From Pseudomonadota bacterium (GTDB lineage: Bacteria > Pseudomonadota > Alphaproteobacteria > Caulobacterales > Caulobacteraceae): a stretch of 64,000 nucleotides of DNA. The position numbers were made by a program, and so were the translations under genes. The notes beneath the pieces are model-generated. The model searched no databases, was not told the origin of the DNA, and was given only the letters and a program-made list of their open reading frames with translations. The DNA is taken from the NCBI GenBank assembly GCA_020161365.1, contig JAIUNU010000016.1, positions 1 through 64,000 of the forward strand, read 5' to 3'. Shown here in pieces: positions 59,910 to 64,000 of the stretch. Within the stretch, counting starts at the first letter, position 1. Each line of letters starts with the position of its first letter.

Positions 59910-60477
59910 TGAGCGTACTCTGGTTGGGGCCTGACCGGCCTGTCGGGTGGTTGCCGTGGTCGCTCAGCATCCGATCGATCGAACGATTTAGGACGTAGCC
60001 GACGGCGGCGGCGCCGAGGGTGACGAGTCCCAAGATCATCGTGGCGATCGCAATGGCGACCAGTCGCCGGGCCGGGGACCGCAGACCCCGTCGCACCAGA
60101 CGGTCGGCCTTGGGCCGGAGCCGCTCGGATTGAACTCCCCCCGTCCCGGCCTCGTGGCCGTGTGAGGCCTCGAGCGAGAAGGGGAGGGGATCGTGATCAC
60201 CGTCCCGGGTGACGGCGGCAGTTGGTCGCCAACCGCCGGCGCCAACCATTGGCGATGATCCAAAGTCGAGATCATCCCGATCCCCCCTGGCGGCGGCGAT
60301 GTAGGCGATCACCGCTTCCTTGCGGCTGACCACGCCCAGCTTGCGGATGATCGCCTGCATGAAGGTGTCGACCGACGCCGGCCGTATGCCGAGCAGCGGC
60401 CCGATCTGCTTTGAGGTCAGGTGCTGCGCGGCCAGGTCGAGGATTTGACGCTCGCGTTCCGTGAGGCGCTCAATCAT
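59860..60477 (-). CDS. LuxR-type HTH with membrane anchor
   Basis: A 205-aa protein. The HTH is ERERQILDLAAQHLTSKQIG followed by PLLGIRPASVDTFMQAIIRK, and one membrane helix (LVAIAIATMILGLVTLGAAAVGY) lies near the C-terminus. ATG 60477 (MIERLTER) has GGCGGA upstream; a longer frame begins at 60513. A membrane-bound regulator could report on the envelope or mating contact. First gene of the set down to the trb operon. Confidence 0.7.
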   Translation of the reverse strand: MIERLTERERQILDLAAQHLTSKQIGPLLGIRPASVDTFMQAIIRKLGVVSRKEAVIAYIAAARGDRDDLDFGSSPMVGAGGWRPTAAVTRDGDHDPLPFSLEASHGHEAGTGGVQSERLRPKADRLVRRGLRSPARRLVAIAIATMILGLVTLGAAAVGYVLNRSIDRMLSDHGNHPTGRSGPNQSTLNAEFDRGARRQAAVFG

Positions 60478-60516
60478 GCGATTTTCCGCCGCGGATAAGC
60501 TGAAGCCATACAACCA

Positions 60517-60534
60517 TAGGTTCTTTTGAACCTA
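60517..60534. promoter_or_regulatory. Palindrome upstream of the membrane LuxR gene
   Basis: Perfect arms TAGGTTC and GAACCTA with centre TTTT, about 40 bases before ATG 60477, in promoter position. Confidence 0.45.
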
Positions 60535-60608
60535 GGCTGCACAGAGGGTCAAGGGTCGCGGAAAGCGCGTGTCCCGACATTTTCCGTCAGCTTAGCGAAT
60601 AGGCAGTC

Positions 60609-60624
60609 AAACCTCACTAGGTTT
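60609..60624. promoter_or_regulatory. Second MqsA-like palindrome
   Basis: AAACCT-CACT-AGGTTT contains AACCT-N4-AGGTT, a full match to the MqsA consensus, though no mqsRA pair is beside it. It overlaps the end of a mini-ORF. Confidence 0.4.
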
Positions 60625-60679
60625 AATACCTCGCGGCGGCGACGCGGATCTGGTCTTTGGTGCTGGTCGGTACGGACAT
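60623..60679 (-). CDS. Possible 18-aa mini-ORF
   Basis: MSVPTSTKDQIRVAAARY with the ribosome site AGGAG six bases upstream. It may be a leader peptide, a true small protein or the remains of a longer gene. No further support. Confidence 0.25.
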   Translation of the reverse strand: MSVPTSTKDQIRVAAARY

Positions 60680-60832
60680 GTCGGCTCCTGAACCGGCTAT
60701 AGGCGCCGGTTGGGCGGCCCAGGCGGCCCCGAGCAGAAGCTGAAGTGCGTCTGAATTTTGGTTCGCTTCATGGTTGCTAGGCCAGCTTCGCCATGCTCTG
60801 TGCAATGAGCTCACGAGAAGGAAGGACGAAGC

Positions 60833-61375
60833 TTGTCAGATATTCCGACCGCGTCCGGCAACCGCCAGGACTGGCGATACCTTGGCCACCAGATCCGTAG
60901 ACGGACGCTCGAGCCGAGCACCAGCTTTCCCTTTCTCGTCTACGTGTTGATCGGGATCGTCCTGTTCGGCGGCTTGGGTGTGTGGGCGGAAGTGTTGCGT
61001 CTGGTCTTGGCCCAGGGGAAGCCGGAACTTGCCGGGTTGATCACGGCCGTCATCACCTTCTTTCCGGCCTTGATCGGCTCCACGACGTTGCAGCTTGTCC
61101 TGATGTCGACGAGTTCGAACGACAAGGTGATGATCTCCTTCGCACTGCTGTTGCTGTGCTCCTTCATCACCGCAGCGATCCTTCTACCGTTTTTCAGCAC
61201 CACTCATCCGATCACCGTGCTGCTGCTCGGCGGCGTTTGCTCGCTCGCCGCGATCTGGACCTGGTGGATGACCAACGGCTTGGACTCGACCTTTCATAGT
61301 CAGAGATCGGACGCCGCTACGGGCGGCGACACCGGCCGAACGCTGCAAGGCGCTGATCCCGCCTTCAAGGTCTAG
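60833..61375 (+). CDS. Four-helix membrane protein paired with a DGQHR protein
   Basis: A 180-aa protein with four membrane helices (FLVYVLIGIVLFGGLGVWA; ITAVITFFPALIGSTTLQLV; FALLLLCSFITAAILLPFF; LLLGGVCSLAAIWTWW). The TTG start has AAGGAAGGA upstream. Six bases separate it from the DGQHR gene, so the two form one operon. No family is recognised; its place beside dnd genes suggests a defence-related or sensing role. Confidence 0.6.
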   Translation: MSDIPTASGNRQDWRYLGHQIRRRTLEPSTSFPFLVYVLIGIVLFGGLGVWAEVLRLVLAQGKPELAGLITAVITFFPALIGSTTLQLVLMSTSSNDKVMISFALLLLCSFITAAILLPFFSTTHPITVLLLGGVCSLAAIWTWWMTNGLDSTFHSQRSDAATGGDTGRTLQGADPAFKV

Positions 61376-61381
61376 GAAGCG

Positions 61382-62626
61382 ATGGTCAAGTTTCCCTTCG
61401 AAACGTCCGCCCTACGGGTGCAGCAGCCGCTGGGCTCATTTTACGTCGCCGTGATTCCGGCGGAGGTTCTGCTGCAAGTCGCCGCCAGCGACGTCATGAG
61501 CGCGGCGCTCAATCCCAGCGGAGTCGGATACACGCTTGCGGGCACGCAGCGCGCACTACAGGACAAGCGGATTTCTCAGATCGCGGCCTATCTCGATCGC
61601 GCCGACGCGGCCTTCCCAAACTCGATCATTCTTGCCGCCAACCACAATCGCGAACTGGGCGTCGATGAAGACGAGGCCGAGGACATCGACGCGGAGGTCG
61701 CCCCGCCTGGATCACAGACCAGTAATGCGGACCGCGAATGGACAATCGTGGAGACGGAGAACGGCGACTATCGCCTGCGCATCCCGACGGCGGAAAAACT
61801 CGCCGCGATCATCGACGGCCAGCACCGGCTTTTCGCGTTCACCGGAGTGAAGACGCTCGAGCGCGCCGCGGAAATGCAGCTGATCTGCGCGGTGTTTCTC
61901 GATCTTCCCAAGCCGCTGCAGGCTCAACTCTTCGCCACGATCAACTCGACGCAAAAGCCTGTCGATCGCAGCCTCACCTACGAGCTCTTCGGCTACAACG
62001 TCGCCGAGGAGCCAGAGGATTTCTGGACGCCTGACAAGCTCGCCGTGTTCCTGACCCGCAAGCTGGGAACCGATCCGTCGTCGCCTCTGCGCGGCCGCAT
62101 CACGGTCGCGCCCAAGAAGGATCGCCTCTTGGCGGACCTAACCGAAGGCGCACAATGGAAGGTGTCGACCGCTGTCGTCGTCGATGGCATCCAGCGCCTG
62201 ATCACTGGCAATCCCAAACGCGACACCAACATCATGCTGTCGCCCTCCGCAAAGCGCCGGTCAGCGCTGATCGGCGAGGCCAAGCGCGACACCGCTCCTC
62301 TTAGAGACGCGTTCATCGCGGGCCAGGACGCCATCATCTACAAGCTGGTTGAGAACTACCTAGGCGCCTGTTCAGACGTTTTGTGGCAACCGGCCAAGCC
62401 CGGGTCGTTCATCCTCAAGACGGTCGGGCTGCAAGCGCAGTTCGACGTGCTCAGAGTTCTGGCTGGTCCCGCCTACGCCGCCAAGGACGTCCGCAAGGAG
62501 TATTTCGTCGGCAAGCTAGCGCAGGCCGGGCAGATCGATTTCTCAACCGAAAGGTTCAAGAACGCCTCTGGCTCCGGAAGGACGCTGATTCGGCGCGCCA
62601 TCGAGGAGGCGTTGCAAACCGGCTAG
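61382..62626 (+). CDS. DGQHR-domain protein (DndB/DpdB-like)
   Basis: A 414-aa protein. The defining motif AAIIDGQHRLFAF is at about 141-153, followed by AQLFATINSTQKPVDRSLTY, the second conserved block of the family. DndB-type proteins regulate or assist DNA phosphorothioation; DpdB belongs to deazaguanine modification. This one is larger than a simple DndB copy and is tied to a membrane protein. It ends 34 bases from the dndA stop, tail to tail. Confidence 0.8.
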   Translation: MVKFPFETSALRVQQPLGSFYVAVIPAEVLLQVAASDVMSAALNPSGVGYTLAGTQRALQDKRISQIAAYLDRADAAFPNSIILAANHNRELGVDEDEAEDIDAEVAPPGSQTSNADREWTIVETENGDYRLRIPTAEKLAAIIDGQHRLFAFTGVKTLERAAEMQLICAVFLDLPKPLQAQLFATINSTQKPVDRSLTYELFGYNVAEEPEDFWTPDKLAVFLTRKLGTDPSSPLRGRITVAPKKDRLLADLTEGAQWKVSTAVVVDGIQRLITGNPKRDTNIMLSPSAKRRSALIGEAKRDTAPLRDAFIAGQDAIIYKLVENYLGACSDVLWQPAKPGSFILKTVGLQAQFDVLRVLAGPAYAAKDVRKEYFVGKLAQAGQIDFSTERFKNASGSGRTLIRRAIEEALQTG

Positions 62627-62660
62627 GGCGACCGCCGAGCCGAGTTTCGGCGTGATCTGT

Positions 62661-63806
62661 TCACCCGACCCGCTGATAGGACATCTCCCCGATCAGCTTC
62701 GCCATGGCGCTCCAGTCGGGCTCTCCAGAGAGGTGGCTCCACGACAGCCTGACGGCCCCGCGCACGAGCGGCTTGGCCAGACCCATGGCGACCAGCACGT
62801 GGCTGGGCTCATAGCTCGCGGACGTACAGGCCGATCCATTGGAAAGGGCGGCGAGGTCACGAACGGCCAGCATGAGGCCCTCGGAGCCTACGCCGTCAAA
62901 GGCCAGCGCCAGCACATGGGGTAGGCAATGGGCTTGGTCGCCGATCAGGACCGGACGCAGCGGCGCGAGAGCGGCCAGGGCGCGCTGCCGAATGGCTTGG
63001 ACGACATCGCGTCGATGGCCGTGGTCGTCCAGAGCCGCCTGGGCTGCGGCGCCAAAGCCAGCGATCATTGGAACGGGAAGGGTTCCCGGACGCAGCCCTC
63101 GTTCCTGGCCTCCGCCGAACATCAGGGGTGAAAGCGGCGGACGATCGTACCCGCGACGGCGCGCGACCAGGGCGCCAACCCCCTTGGGACCATAGAGTTT
63201 GTGGGCGCTGGCCGAAATCAGGTCGACGCGCTTTAGCCTCAGCTCGGGCAACGACTTTCCAAACCCCTGGGCGGCGTCGACGTGGAGGTAGGCCGGATGA
63301 CCGGCGAGCCGGTCGGCGATCTCGGCGATCGGCTGCAAGATGCCGGTCTCGTTGTTGGCTTGCATGACCGAGACGGCCAAGGTGTCGGGACGCAGGGCGG
63401 CCGCCAGGTCGTCGACCGATACCCGTCCGCTGGCGTCGACCGGCAGCACGGTGACCTCAAGGCCGCGGGCGGCTAGGGCTTCGAGTGGCTCCAGCACCGC
63501 CTTGTGCTCGACCGCCGTGGTGATCACGTGGCTGCGCCCCTGGGCGCGGGCGAACGGCTCAAGGCCGAGCAGGGCCAGATTGTTGGCCTCAGTGGCGCCA
63601 GAGGTGAAGATGACTTCGGCCGGATCGGCCTCGACGACCGCGGCGACCTGGTCGCGGGCCCGCTCGACGGCCTTCTTGGCCTCGCTGCCGAAGGCGTGGG
63701 TGCGGCTGCCGGCGTTGCCGTACTCGACGTCGAAATAGTGGAGCATCGCCGCCCTGGCGCTAGGATCCAGAGGCGTCGTGGCGTTGTTGTCGAGGTAGAC
63801 AGGCAT
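62661..63806 (-). CDS. dndA: DndA, cysteine desulfurase for phosphorothioation
   Basis: A 381-aa PLP enzyme. The start MPVYLDNNATTPLDP is the family N-terminus; Lys203 in SASAHKLYGPKG binds PLP and Cys327 in SNGSACTSAS carries the persulfide. It supplies sulfur to DndC. I call it dndA rather than iscS because it is divergent from a dndB start 113 bases away. ATG 63806 is chosen over the longer frame. Confidence 0.85.
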   Translation of the reverse strand: MPVYLDNNATTPLDPSARAAMLHYFDVEYGNAGSRTHAFGSEAKKAVERARDQVAAVVEADPAEVIFTSGATEANNLALLGLEPFARAQGRSHVITTAVEHKAVLEPLEALAARGLEVTVLPVDASGRVSVDDLAAALRPDTLAVSVMQANNETGILQPIAEIADRLAGHPAYLHVDAAQGFGKSLPELRLKRVDLISASAHKLYGPKGVGALVARRRGYDRPPLSPLMFGGGQERGLRPGTLPVPMIAGFGAAAQAALDDHGHRRDVVQAIRQRALAALAPLRPVLIGDQAHCLPHVLALAFDGVGSEGLMLAVRDLAALSNGSACTSASYEPSHVLVAMGLAKPLVRGAVRLSWSHLSGEPDWSAMAKLIGEMSYQRVG

Positions 63807-63842
63807 GGACGAATCCGGCGGGCGGTGGCAAAGGTACGTTAT

Positions 63843-63869
63843 CTGTTTGCGATCTCGTTTGACAAACAG
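63843..63869. promoter_or_regulatory. Inverted repeat between dndA and dndB
   Basis: Arms CTGTTTG and CAAACAG with a 13-base centre, in the divergent promoter region. DndB homologues repress this region in studied systems. Confidence 0.45.
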
Positions 63870-63919
63870 TTTGTGTTTTTGCACCAAGTCGCGGCGTAAC
63901 CCCGCGACGGACAAGTTTG

Positions 63920-64000
63920 ATGGCCGACACCTTCCACTATGTGTTTCCGGCTATTCGCGGCATCCAGGCGGGCCGGGAGTATTACGTCTCGATGTGCCCG
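63920..64000 (+). CDS. dndB: DndB, 5' end only
   Basis: The first 27 codons are visible: the part FPAIRGIQAGREYYVSM is the highly conserved N-terminus of DndB proteins. The gene runs off the window. In dnd loci it is followed by dndC, dndD and dndE. GGACAAG precedes the ATG. Confidence 0.8.
   Translation, partial: MADTFHYVFPAIRGIQAGREYYVSMCP

Noticed and set aside
62661..63806. Housekeeping IscS or NifS
   Set aside because: The sequence alone would allow it, but the divergent dndB start and no isc/suf neighbours favour DndA.
1..64000. Integrase, transposase or insertion sequence
   Set aside because: I looked for tyrosine or serine recombinases, DDE transposases and terminal inverted repeats and saw none within the window.

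Overview
The window reads as a GC-rich alphaproteobacterial replicon, most likely from a Caulobacterales bacterium: it carries a GcrA-like cell-cycle regulator, a Caulobacter/Asticcacaulis-style lasso peptide cluster with a dedicated isopeptidase, and a TonB-dependent receptor with a FecI/FecR pair. Most of it is the backbone of a self-transmissible plasmid or a plasmid-derived integrated element. No integrase, transposase, rRNA or CRISPR array is visible.

Layout. 1-2.5 kb: a frameshifted DUF6880 gene, two small genes, and an AbiE-type module in which the antitoxin is intact, the toxin is a stub and two operator copies are present. 2.5-11.2 kb: transfer genes trbB and traG, an Mrr-like nuclease, a MobQ relaxase and TraD flanking a recognisable oriT, then a SleB-like hydrolase and TraF. 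11.4-15 kb: about 18 iterons, RepA, a ribbon-helix-helix-like protein, ParA and a repeat-rich presumed centromere. 15-26 kb: a DUF1612 regulator, SSB, an XRE regulator, a DUF2493 protein, a GcrA homologue, a papain-like amidase, an MNT-HEPN protein, MqsRA with its palindrome, an Abi_2 protein, an HTH protein, an aberrant tRNA-like gene, a GIY-YIG-like protein and a YjbR-like protein. 26.3-36.5 kb: the lasso locus. fecI-fecR-TonB receptor-isopeptidase run on the plus strand; gntR and two precursor genes followed by lasB and lasC run on the minus strand. 36.5-49.7 kb: RadC, a very large methylase/strawberry-notch helicase, DUF7673, ParB, a Toprim primase, a small HTH-like protein, a GHKL ATPase and RepC with a candidate antisense RNA in its leader. 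49.8-58.4 kb: the trbC-D-E-x-J-K-L-F-G-I mating-pair operon. 58.6-60.5 kb: LuxR-type regulators and a membrane protein. 60.8-64 kb: a membrane protein plus a DGQHR protein, then dndA divergent from the first codons of dndB, the start of a DNA phosphorothioation locus that runs off the window.

How the parts fit. Relaxase, TraD, oriT, TraG, TrbB, TraF and the Trb channel make up a complete P-type conjugation machine, but trbB lies about 55 kb from the rest of its operon. RepA with iterons and RepC with a putative ctRNA suggest two replication controls on one molecule. ParA/ParB-like genes and several toxin-antitoxin or abortive-infection genes would provide stability and defence. The lasso locus would make two related peptides, and its receptor and isopeptidase would take up and linearise the same or similar peptides under ECF and GntR control. 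Many backbone genes share a short stem-loop a few bases to about 30 bases upstream of the start codon, often preceded by a purine tract.

The most unusual items are the tRNA-like gene with about 33 extra bases in its anticodon region, the two unassigned lasso peptides, the recurring leader hairpins, the ctRNA-like arrangement at repC, and the DGQHR/membrane pair beside dnd. All assignments come from reading the sequence; no database search was run.
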